A stretch of DNA of 64,000 bases from Capitella teleta (lineage: Eukaryota > Annelida > Polychaeta > Capitellidae), in NCBI GenBank assembly GCA_000328365.1, contig KB296055.1, forward strand, positions 194,185-258,184, written 5' to 3'. This document shows positions 47,256-57,600 of this stretch, piece by piece. Position numbers and translations under genes: made by a program. The notes beneath the pieces are model-generated. The model saw only the letters and a program-made list of their open reading frames with translations. It had not been told where the DNA came from and did no database searches. Within the stretch, counting starts at the first letter, position 1, and every line of letters starts with the position of its first letter.

Positions 47256-48880
47256 TCAGCGAGAGGGCGTACCTGTTTTTTTGGTGCTGACATCACAAAG
47301 AAGGGTCAAAGAAGGGTCATTTCCAAGTTGAATGTCTTGCCACTGCAGACCAGTGATAAATGTGTGATAGGCGTTGGTTTCTGGGTCAATCTTCTGAGCA
47401 TCTGCTATTGCATGGCAATTCAATCCAGTAGTCACAGCATTGATCTCAATTCGGGACAAAGTGTCTGCGGCTGCGTTATTATGTCCAGGTATATACTCAA
47501 GTTCGCAATTCATCTCAGCAATCGCAGATTGATGCTGCTGTTGTCTGAAACTCAAGGCATCTGACTTCTTGGTGATAGCAGCAACAATGGGGCGATGGTC
47601 GGTCCGGATTGTGAAGATTGTACCATCGAGCCAATGTTTGAAATGGCGAGTTGATAAGTACACAGCAAACAATTCACGATCAAATACACTGTATTTCCTT
47701 TCTGTTCGGCGAAACCTTTTGCTGAAGAAAGCAATCGGATATGTGGGTGGCCATCCATGTCCTGTTCAAGGGCTGCTCCCACAGCCAATTCACTTGCGTC
47801 TATAACCAAGCGAACTGGTACAGAAAGATCGGGGTAGGAGAGGAATGCAACACTAGCGAGTGCTTATTTAGTCAAAGTAAATGCTGCTTCCAGTATATCG
47901 TTCCATTCAAAATTCTTTTTCAAAATATAGCCTCGCAAGGAGGAACAATATTTGCGAAGCTCTCAGAATAAATCGCTGATAATAGTTAAAAAGGCCAGTA
48001 ATTTCTTGTATGGCCTTCACGAAGGTAGTTCGAAGGAAATTTCGAACAGCAGCCACTTTAGTACTTAGAGGCCGAATCCCATCAGCGTTACAAGTGATGG
48101 CCTAAAAAGTCCACTGAGTCCACACAAAATACACATTTGTCTGGGCGAGCAACCAGAGCATTAACCTTCAGGATTTCGAGAACGTGTCGGAGCTGCTGAC
48201 GATGAGTGTCGACATCCTGGCTGAATATGAGGATATCGTCAACATATACAATTACGAATGACAAATCCTGTCAAAAGGTCTATCGGGCGCTAAAATGTGC
48301 ATCCAGCATTCCGAAGTCCAAATGTGAAGAAGAAGAAGACTATAATCCAAATGGTGTTATAATTGCAGTTTTTGGTATGTCATATGGATATACAGGGACT
48401 TGCATGAGGCAGTCACTGTAGCAAAATTTCATGCTTTAAACTGACCTTTCCTGGAAGACCACCAAGAAGCTGCAGGAGAGTGGCGAGTGACTGGATCTCT
48501 GCCCAAGCCTCACTTACTGTCTGATCACCAAGAGCAATGGACGGTAACTGAAGAATGCGTTGTGCGCTTTCCATGGGCTCCAGGCAGAATCACTTAATTA
48601 ATTCAAGATGTAATTCTTGAGGTCAGTGTACTGGAGCTTTGCAGGTTGATTGCAAAGCCAGGCCTCTAGCTTCACAAATGTCTCTTCGCACATACTACTG
48701 ATGGTATGGTCTGTCATTGTATTCTCGTCGCAGATTCCTCTCAGGAGAAATTGCGCTTCTGCTCTCCAAAACCACATTTCAAGACTTCCAAGCGTAAAGG
48801 GAGGTAATTTCACCAATACAGTGTTCAATTTGAAGTATGAAAAACACGAAGTCACCACTATGACGAACACACAACATTAC
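47256..48880 (-). mobile_element. Ty3/gypsy fossil: gag and RT-RNase H parts
   Basis: Minus strand from high to low coordinates: a gag-like segment (48600-48880; F-W-R-A-E-A-Q-F and W-L-C-N-Q-P-A-K-L-Q-Y), an RT region with Y-V-D-D-I-L-I-F-S (about 48245), and a reverse transcriptase-linked RNase H (47800-47256; F-A-V-Y-L-S-T-R-H-F-K-H-W-L, T-D-H-R-P, I-P-G-H-N-N-A-A-A-D-T-L-S-R). Gag lies close to RT, so part of the middle is missing. No terminal repeats were found. The element is broken in several places. Confidence 0.8.
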
Positions 48881-49278
48881 ACGAGGTTGCTCAATTCAAG
48901 AACTATATTTTATTATTTTACAAAGCGATCGCTGAAGATGTCTATTTCACTTTTATTTTCATTTCACTGCTCGACAGCTGACACAGTGATAATAATTATG
49001 GTCATTCACATGTAAAGAATTTTTATGTGAAAAGGTGAAAGTGACATGACATGTGTTTTAAATGTTTCAATTTTTACCTTGTGTTCACAATTAAAATAAA
49101 AGCAAACCATTATTTGGGGATCTATTTTAATAGCACATGTATTCTCTGAAATTCTGACTTCATCACTATCATCAGCATTAATATGACTTTAAAATACTTG
49201 AAAATAAACATATACAATCATTAATTTCTCTCTGATAAGTCTCAAGATAGAAGACATGTAGAATGTGAAGGACGTGTA
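48881..49278. other. AT-rich, nothing recognised
   Basis: No exon or repeat is identified between the Ty3/gypsy fossil and the next MITE. Confidence 0.4.
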
Positions 49279-50033
49279 CAGTCAGACCCCGTTAATCTGC
49301 CCTTCTTCGTTCCCAAGGAAAGAGGCGGATCAACGGAAAGGGCGAATTACACGACAGACTACAAATTGATGAAAATTAGATGCCGCACAAAAATCCATGT
49401 ACCATATAGTGGCATGTACCATGAGGTTACAAGCAGGTCATAAAATAGAAACGATCAAATGAAGTGGGCAATGTAGAATGTAATCACAATAACTGAAGGA
49501 GTGTCGTTGTGGGCTCTTATTTTATGCATGTGTATGTGGATCAGAAAAGCTCTGACCTTCCATTTCAATTTCACTCTCTTCTTCACTCGATTCCATCATC
49601 TCCACTCACAACTCCCGTTGTTCATTCTGCTTTTGAATATAACTGAGCGACCAATCGAATTCACACAGACATAAAAAAATCGACACGGCAACGATTCCTG
49701 CATTTCATTCCTTTGTTTAATTAACTTCTTAAACGTCGAATAAGCAGAGGGGTGCCATTTGTTGTTTAACTGCATGACCGGACTTGAAAGAAATTGACGA
49801 CAATTGATGTGTCGTGTCTTATATTTGTTTACACTACAATATTTCAAAGGGCGGATTACATATGTAATTTATAATGATGCAGTGTAAATGTGTTCCTGAG
49901 AATGGTGGTCAGAGGCGATTAACAAAAAGGGCGGATTATATGACACAATTAACATTACAAACGATTCGTCCCTGGGATTTTAGGGCAGATTATGAAAAGG
50001 GAGGATTACATGATGGCGGATTAAGGGAGTCTG
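49279..50033. mobile_element. Tigger/pogo-like MITE, family 3 (755 bp)
   Basis: The left end CAGTCAGACCCCGTTAATCT and the right end, reversed, CAGACTCCCTTAATCCGCC, with TA flanks at 49277-49278 and 50034-50035. The TIR core (GGGCGGATTA, read inward) recurs at least four times near the ends, for example around 49855, 49930 and 49985. There is no transposase. Confidence 0.82.
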
Positions 50034-50319
50034 TACTTTGAAACGAATAGAATATGAAATTGAAATTAATACAAATAAATTTGGTCATTGACATTATTGC
50101 ATTGCATTATTCTTAAAATCGTTTGGTAGTGCTGCTCTTATTGTAACCCTAATATTTATACTTAGTATCCTAAAATGAACACGCAACAGAGAGTTTGTAT
50201 TGAAACATTGTATGCAACAGATATGACATTCAATAATGCTTGTTCAGGAGCTCATCTGATTCAGCTAAAATAAAAATCTATTTATGATTACACACCAATC
50301 GCATTTAGATGTTGCTCAT

Positions 50320-50645
50320 TAATTTAATTCAAAATTGACTTTGTATTTGATTCATTTGAATAAAACTCAATGTGCGCCGATTAAGTTAATGGAATAATTA
50401 ATAAGTAGTAGTAGACAACTTCAGCTATATTTTTACAATGAACAGATTAAGTAGCGAGATTACCTTTGGTCCACTCTGTGCATTACATGCACATGTGCGG
50501 GTTTTTCATTCGAATTCATATGCTTTGGCATTTTATATGCTAACCAATAGTTTGTTCTTTGCGAATAGATACGAACACTAATTACCAATAATATCAATCA
50601 ACAGTCACAAGATATTCTTGCATATTTTATTCACTAAGAAGCGAT
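50320..50645. repeat. Reverse copy of the 30.75-31.08 kb dispersed repeat
   Basis: Reverse complement of about 30750-31075 with high identity across the CAGAGTGGACCAAAG word and both sides of it. Confidence 0.75.
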
Positions 50646-50649
50646 TTAT

Positions 50650-51188
50650 TGCCAGAAACAATTTTTAAAAGTGAATAATTCCCTTTAAATGGTTTAACAA
50701 GTAAAAAAGTTAATTTCTAGTACTTTGAACTTGTGCTCAATCAACTTATATTCGCTGAATTTTCGATGATTATATTTATTTACAGATTCACTAACTTCGT
50801 CCTTGCGTCTGCTAAATCTCTTCTCACAATTCGGTTTTAATAGTATTTCTTTTCATCGAACGATCCTCCAAAGTTTCGAAATATCAATTATTATAATTAT
50901 ATTCGGTGCACGCTACCCCTGTCATCTGGGGTGCTGCAAGTGTCCCAAAACTAAGGAGCAGAAACCTCCTTCAGAAATCAACACCTCTGTGCCGGTCACG
51001 ACTCACTCAGTGACGGTGACAGTTTGACGGTGACACGGTGAGAGTGACTACCATTCCACATTCGAACTACCTGGGGTTTTAGACCCAAACGTGAATGCTA
51101 TTTCACGATTGAAGTGGTATGTTCAATGTGAATCATTCATTAGAGGCTGAGATCATGCGATCATCGAAGGCACGGGGACAGTCGCAGT
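50650..51188. other. Non-coding, one small ORF of unknown status
   Basis: A plus-strand frame ending at 51027 follows an acceptor-like TTTACAG near 50785. It encodes an isoleucine-rich stretch followed by C-x3-C-C-x-C. It could be a terminal exon but has no partner. Not called as a gene. Confidence 0.25.
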
Positions 51189-51263
51189 CACAGGGAGTCT
51201 TACCAGTGGGCTCTGGATACATGGAATGCCTATGCAGCCTTCTAGACAGTATATAATAATATC

Positions 51264-51294
<31 letters not shown>

Positions 51295-51364
51295 GAAAGC
51301 AATTCAAAGCATTCACTGCATTGTCTGGTCCATATATGCTCGCTCACTGTTAAGACCCCCTGTG
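51189..51364. mobile_element. CACAGGG hAT-type MITE, empty copy (176 bp)
   Basis: The left end is CACAGGGAGTCTTACCAGTG and the right end, reversed, CACAGGGGGTCTTAACAGTG. The 8-bp flanks are GTCGCAGT (51181-51188) and GTCACAGT (51365-51372), one mismatch. A (TA)n run lies in the middle (about 51264-51290), where the other copy (58205-59058) carries an insertion. Confidence 0.82.
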
Positions 51365-51708
51365 GTCACAGTCAGTGCTTGCGCTCTTCCTAGCGTGGAA
51401 AGGGTCTTATTTTCGATTCCCGGTTCAGCAATTTGCCAGGTTAGAATTTCGCAGCCTGAAAACTCATGTCTACCCCAGCATGATACATTGCACAGTGACT
51501 GTCAGTGACAGTGTAAAAATCATAATGTAGTACCTGGTTAGACAAAAGTGTGTGCTCCTTAATGAGAAACACTGGCTGGGCCACCTTAGACATGTGTTCA
51601 TACAACCAGAAAAAAACACCCACATCCTCCTAGCTAGCCGCACTGCATGGGGAAGAAACGGTTGGTGCCTCTGTCCATGAGCGCACACTCATGACTGTGG
51701 GTTGTTGA

Positions 51709-52415
51709 AGGGATGGGGAACTGAATTTTAAGTGATGTTCTATTGACTCATAGCACCAATTGATAGCATTCTGTGCCAAGAACACCATGCCTGGATGCAA
51801 GCGTAAGGAAATAATGCATTCCGAATATCGGGGTTAGCATTGCGCCTATGGGAGAATGGCTTCCATTATGAAGTATAGGAGGCAAACGTCAGCTGAGGGC
51901 TTGCCGTGATTGGTCCCGTTCCCCTCGTGAAGCTATTGATTTCAGCCAATCAGAGCGGATCATCTTCGTCATATAAGGACATCTTTGTTGTTTACGAAAC
52001 GAAAGCGTCAGTATTGCGCATGCGTGGTGCACTCTGGCTGACCTTTTTACTGTTTCAGGATGAGAAACCATGGCAGGTGTCCTAGAAAATCGCTTGTTAA
52101 AATAAGAAAAATAGCGAAAAATAATTTTTTTTTTGCGCCTGACTGGAGGCAAAATGATTATTCTATCTATTTCCGAAAAGAAAAAAAAAATATCCCGGGG
52201 TTTAGTCGTGGGACACGCTGATATGACGAGGCCCATTGTAAAAGGTGGGGAACTCGGTGTTTCATCACAGCGTCTGACGTCACGCCTAATTAGCAATATA
52301 TCTCCCGCGAAATCGTTAGCGATGATATTCCTTGTGTGGGCCAGGCATAGGAATCATCATTTTTGGTGCATCAAATAACGACTCAAACTCCATTTTTAAC
52401 CAGTTCTCCCTCCCA
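51709..52415 (+). mobile_element. TTRA-MITE copy 2 (707 bp)
   Basis: Flanked by TTGA on both sides (51705-51708, 52416-52419), a one-base variant of TTAA. The body is nearly identical to copy 1 at 15673-16375. It ends only about 60 bp before the first recognised TIMMDC1 coding exon. Confidence 0.82.
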
Positions 52416-52474
52416 TTGAGGGTTTTAAACTAAGATATGTAGTCCTGGCTAATTTCTCCATCAATTTCTTTCAG

Positions 52475-54514
52475 ATGCGTTTCCCTGAGCCTACCATACC
52501 ATGGAATCTACACAGATTACGCAACTCTCTCTTCAGAAGCCAGCGCAATCCTCGTTTGTTACAGACTTCTGGACTCTTCTCACACTTTGTACTTCATGCG
52601 GAAGAACCCATCATGGCAACCATGGATATGACAACACTGGATAAACTAGCCACGGCAAAACCGCAAATCACCATCTCAGATGAAGAAATCAGAGCATATA
52701 TTGCAAAAGAAACGCCGGAAGAGAGAGTGAAAGCCCTGTTTAGTAGAATGTGAGTTGCTTCTAAGTGCCTCCTCTGAGGTCGTCATGTCTTTCCTTGTAG
52801 GGATGATGGCTCGTTGCATCCAGTCATAGATGATGCTCTCATGAAAGCACAAGGCGCATCTTTTATCGGTTTTGTCGCAGGTTGTGTGTCAACAGCGCAG
52901 CATTCTAAACAACGCTTTGAAGAGAGAAACCGACACACTAAGTTTGAAACCAGGTTCATTGCATCGGTCAGTGCGAAGTTTCTCATCTTTTCAAATCAGG
53001 ACTTTTGTTTTGTTGTTCTAGAGGGCCTATCATGATTCTCTCTTTGTGGAATGTGCAAGACTAGGAGTCAACTGGGCTTTGAGAACTGTCCTCTTTGTCT
53101 CTATATTCCTGTATGTTTCCCTGGAAACAGTTTCTATGACTACTGAATAATCGTGTTTTACAGGTTGTCATCGCACACTGTAGCTGCCTACAAGAATAAA
53201 ACGTCTTGGTATGACTATGCAGTGGGTGGAGGTAGGGAGAATTTGTAACAATATTGCTGAATTTTTCCCCAATTACTCATTTTCAGCTGTCACTGGTAGT
53301 TTACTCAAGGTGAATTTCGGTTTGAAAGGAATGTTTGCGGCTGGATTAGTGGGTAGCATGATGGGGTGAGGATTATTATTTATTCATTTTTGGTAACAGC
53401 AATTAATCCATTTTTTGGGGGGTTTTTTTGCAGAGGTGTTTCAGGTTTTCTATTTTACGGTGCTAAAATGGCCGCTGGAGATTTGCAAGAACAAATGCAC
53501 GATAGATTCATCATGAAGAAATTGTTGGATAAAAAGTGAGATTTTTATGAAGCTTTATCATTCATTTGTGTGCGTAGCAATTACATTTAACTTTTATTGA
53601 ATTAATTGTGAGAGCTGCCATTGTTGAGGGTTTATATTGCAGGCATGAGATTCTTCCGTATTTTGACGGATTTCCGTACTTTTTGAAAAAGTCTGGAAAA
53701 AAAAAAATCGTTTTGGTCGTAAATATGCTTTCAATCTAACGCAAGCTGTCCTGGTCGTTTCTTGCATTGTAGTCGAATCTAACGCGACCTTTTCTGTCGC
53801 ACGCTCTGATTGGTGGTTCTCGACCAATGGTAAGCTACGATACATTTACTACTACTTTCGGAAGAGGCATTCTCAATCAATTCTAGTCGAACGAGAAGTT
53901 TCAAGTTCGCTATAGCAATATGCGCTGTTTGCCTTTGAAATGCCGTTGTCACCTGTGACGACCCAGACGTTGCGCGCAACCGCTGGTCCTGGAGTTGGCT
54001 AGAAAAGAAGATTCCTTGACCATGGACAGGACAATATGCAACAGATGCTGTAACTGTAAATTTGTGTTCAACAAAAGAATATTTCCTTTTGTAGCCTCCT
54101 GATTGATGAACAATTCAACTATTGATCTGTTGTAAATGGATTTGTAAATTTCTAAACTATCTTCATTGATAGAACTCTCTATGAAATTACTTGAAGACCA
54201 TTGAATTTCTTGCAACTTAATGCTTAAAAATCTAAAAATTTCTCCCTCCGGGGGGGTCACCCCCCCGGATCCCCCCCTGCCCCTGCTAGACTCTCAGTAC
54301 TTTTTGTCAAACCTCTTATCTCATGCCTGATATTGTTATATAAATTATAAATAATTATTGTTATATTTATATGTTTTGAGGATATAATTATATCTTGATG
54401 AATGATTTAAAGCATGATGAAAAGCATGACTAAAGGTATTCCTCTCCTAATAAATAAATTTTTCATATTTTCAGAGAAGTTGAAATGATCGGCAAAGGAG
54501 AAGATTTCTCATAG
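52475..54514 (+). CDS. TIMMDC1: TIMMDC1, complex I assembly factor (7 exons, 272 aa)
   Basis: Exons: 52475-52749, 52801-52966, 53022-53110, 53164-53231, 53287-53365, 53434-53535, 54475-54514; phases agree (819 nt). The N-terminus is arginine-rich and hydrophobic (presequence-like). The Tim17-like region has G-F-V-A-G-C, W-A-L-R-T-V-L-F-V, and A-V-T-G-S-L-L-K-V-N-F-G-L-K-G, which matches A-V-T-G-S-L-F-R-I-N-V-G-L-R-G of human TIMMDC1; length 272 versus 285. In the family this inner-membrane protein helps assemble the ND1 module of mitochondrial complex I. Start choice: the ATG at 52475 directly follows an acceptor-like TTTCAG, so an upstream exon is possible; the next in-frame ATG, at 52612, has a good context. 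Intron 6 holds a MITE (53640-54329). Confidence 0.88.
53640..54329. mobile_element. MITE with CAGGCATGAGAT ends (690 bp)
   Basis: The left end CAGGCATGAGAT is exactly inverted at the right (ATCTCATGCCTG). Both flanks are ATATTG (53634-53639, 54330-54335), a 6-bp duplication. hAT elements usually make 8 bp, so the superfamily is uncertain. It includes a GGGGGGTCACCCCCCC palindrome near 54250. It lies inside intron 6 of TIMMDC1. Confidence 0.78.
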
Positions 54515-54680
54515 CAAATAAGTTATTTCATAAATAAAAACAAATTCAGTAAATATGGATATTTGGATATTTCTTTTTTATATCTGCACTTGTCAACAAG
54601 GCTTTCGGACAAAATCATTCATAAAACACATGATTATCTTCACCCATCATCTTAAAACAATTACATAATTATTACATAGA

Positions 54681-57600
54681 TCACTTCTTGGTCATACGTT
54701 TTGGCCCTCTGCCAGCAGGGCCTTTGGGACGAGCGAATTGCGTTTTGACGATATTCTTGGCTGGATGGACTTCGGCGTAAATGAAATCTTCAGTAACTTC
54801 TGCAGGATCATCAATTTCCAGCTGAACAAAGTTTTTAAATTCATACAGATAAAATCAAATTGCTCAATACACACCTTCCTTGCAATCTGCATTTTCATTC
54901 CGTCCTCCAAGGAAGCAAGGAAAGGATTCTTACAGCTGGAGTAGAGCATACGCTCCTTAATAGGACATTTATATCCAGGCATGGAATAAATGAAAACTGT
55001 AAGAAAGAATGAAGAAGTGCTAATTAGTACCAAGGAATCAAACTCACCAATGGATTCCATGTAATCTCCTTCGTGGTTATGTTTATAGAGGAAGATGTGA
55101 TAACGAGGAGCATCCGTGGGAATCCTCGAACGAAGTCCTTTGGCGTCAACGGTATCGGTGCTGCTCAGCTCTATGGTTTCATTCTTCTGGTCAATGCTCT
55201 AAAATAATAACATTGAACACATTGAATAATATAAATCTACAAACTGACCAACTGGACGTAAGTGATCGCCCGGTCCATCAACCGATGAATCTCATCCTGC
55301 GCCGCTCGTGAGACGGGGAAAGCGAGTCCGGTCAGCGTCTGATGTTTTGCGCTCGCTCCGTCATTTTTAACCTGCAAATGATTAGCTGTTTTATTTCCGA
55401 GGATCGATGTCTTGGCTACCTCAGTTTTGTTGATCAGCTGCAACTCCTCTTCTGCCATGGTCAATGGGGGTGGGGCGCTCTTTGCCGTTAAGTGTTTGCG
55501 ATATCCGTCAAGATTGACATCATCCTGTGAAACGCAGTTCAATCTTAAGACTTGCATAATCAAAACAGCATTTCTGGTTTAGCTTTGCAAACAGTGAGAA
55601 ACTCTCCCTCACCACTGCAGTCCCAAACAGCTCGTCTGTAATCTGTCCGCCGCCAAATTCACGCTTCATCGTAGCTCTGGTTGCCGCAAACAACATCTTC
55701 TGCCGAACCTATAACAAGAACAAAGAAAAAAAATCTCAAACTTCTCGAGGAGGCGCCCGTCTCACTGGCGAGAAGTCTGGCGAGTAGGAAATGAAGATCC
55801 ACTGGTATCCCATTTCGTTGGCTGAATCCAACCGATACATAATGAAACATGGCTGCTTCTCCTCCAGTTGAGGTACAACCAAAGGGTCCCAATGTAATCA
55901 GGCGATTAAGGAATGTGTTATGAACGTAAAGCTGAAATATAGCATTTAAATTCAGAATTACGAAAGGATATCGTCTTCCCATGTTCCTCTGGGGGGATCA
56001 CTGTGTGCGAGGACAAGTTTCTCTGAAATTTTAATATTGTGTAACAATGTGTTGTTTCATTTACTAGCTCACCTTCTGCAATGGAAATCTTTATGGAACG
56101 GACGCTTCCACTTTTGGAGTTGGCCAGGAATGACTGCAGATGGTCACTCGCTGTGGGAAGAGAACTGTTAAGTCAGATCTCTTTATTTCTATAGATATTA
56201 TTAACAAAAATGTAACGACAGTAGTCAGCATAGTCATGACGTGTCATCGTATATTAATTAATTACTCAATTTTGCTTTCTATCTTCCAATGATTTGAAAG
56301 AAAGAACATAACAGGATACAGTAAAACCCGTGGTATACGGACAGCTGAAAATCCAAGAGAAATTGTCCGCATACCAGAGTTGTCCGCATAAACTCCTGAC
56401 ACCAGATTATTCCTATGGTAACCCCCAAGGAGTCAATTCAGCTATGTAGAGCTCTATGTCTTATGTAACGCTAATAGCAAGAGTCAACAGAGGAGGTTTA
56501 CAAAGCAATTGACGCTTGAAGAGACAAAATAGACTCCGCGATGTAACATTGAGCTAATTAATATTCATTGGTCAAGCTTAAACACAACTCATCTCTTAGA
56601 GGCATGTGTCATCTACGAGCGTGAGACGGCTTACCCGCTATCGAGTCAGGGTTGCCCCCCACTCCTCGGGGAGCTTGCTTCGATGACTTAAGCCCCGCCC
56701 CAGTGACCAAGTGATTAATCTGGAATGATTCATTGGCCAAGACAGCCAGTTGTCTTAGCTCACACAGAGAATGCCACGCCCATTTTAAACAATCGAAATC
56801 AACTTGAAGAAAACCCCAGGAATGTTGTGACATCCAGTTAAATATGAGATGAAAGGGATTACATAATCAAAGGAAAGAACAAAGCTGAATGCATCGATAC
56901 AGCGCCATGCAGATGCAGCGATTAAAGCGTTCAGTTAATCACTTGAACTTCCCGTGACTGACGACCGCATGCTGCCGGGCTATACATCAAAACATCGATA
57001 ATACTGTCCGCATTTCACCATGGAGGGCTGTCCGCAAAAGACAAGTGTCTGCATAACACAATGAGGTCCCTATTTATCTATCTTTTAACATTACGAGACA
57101 TATTGCCAAAGAAATTCGTCCGCATACCACAAATGTCCGCATAATCTCTGTCCGTATACCACAGGTTCTACTGTAAAATCAGAAATTTTTAATTAAACTG
57201 TATTCAAAATTTCCAATTTTAGTCTAATACTTTTGCTAGAAATTTAATAGAATATCATCACTATGACCGTCATACTATTATAACTATCGACTATTATTCT
57301 GATCATTCTATGACTGTCAGTATGACTATGAGTACTAGTCCCACAAGTATGCCAGAATATCCATTTACATACATGCACTTCTATTCAGTCGCCGCATGAG
57401 TCAATAACCCATGAAACTCATGCACACCAGTCGTGAAAGTGGTTACAGTGGGCGAGGAGTAGTTACAAGGATTCAGATGGGTTCCCTATCGTACAGGCAA
57501 ATTAAAAAATATCTGCATGTGCCAATTAGAAGCACTTACACACGGTATGAAAGCTTTTTGTGAAGAACAACAACTTTCGCACAATCACGCATGCATTGCA

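Noticed and set aside
55894-55951. GT-AG alternatives for twinfilin intron 3
   Set aside because: Every GT-AG choice tested leads to a stop or loses the conserved W-D-P-L region; only the AT-AC pair works.
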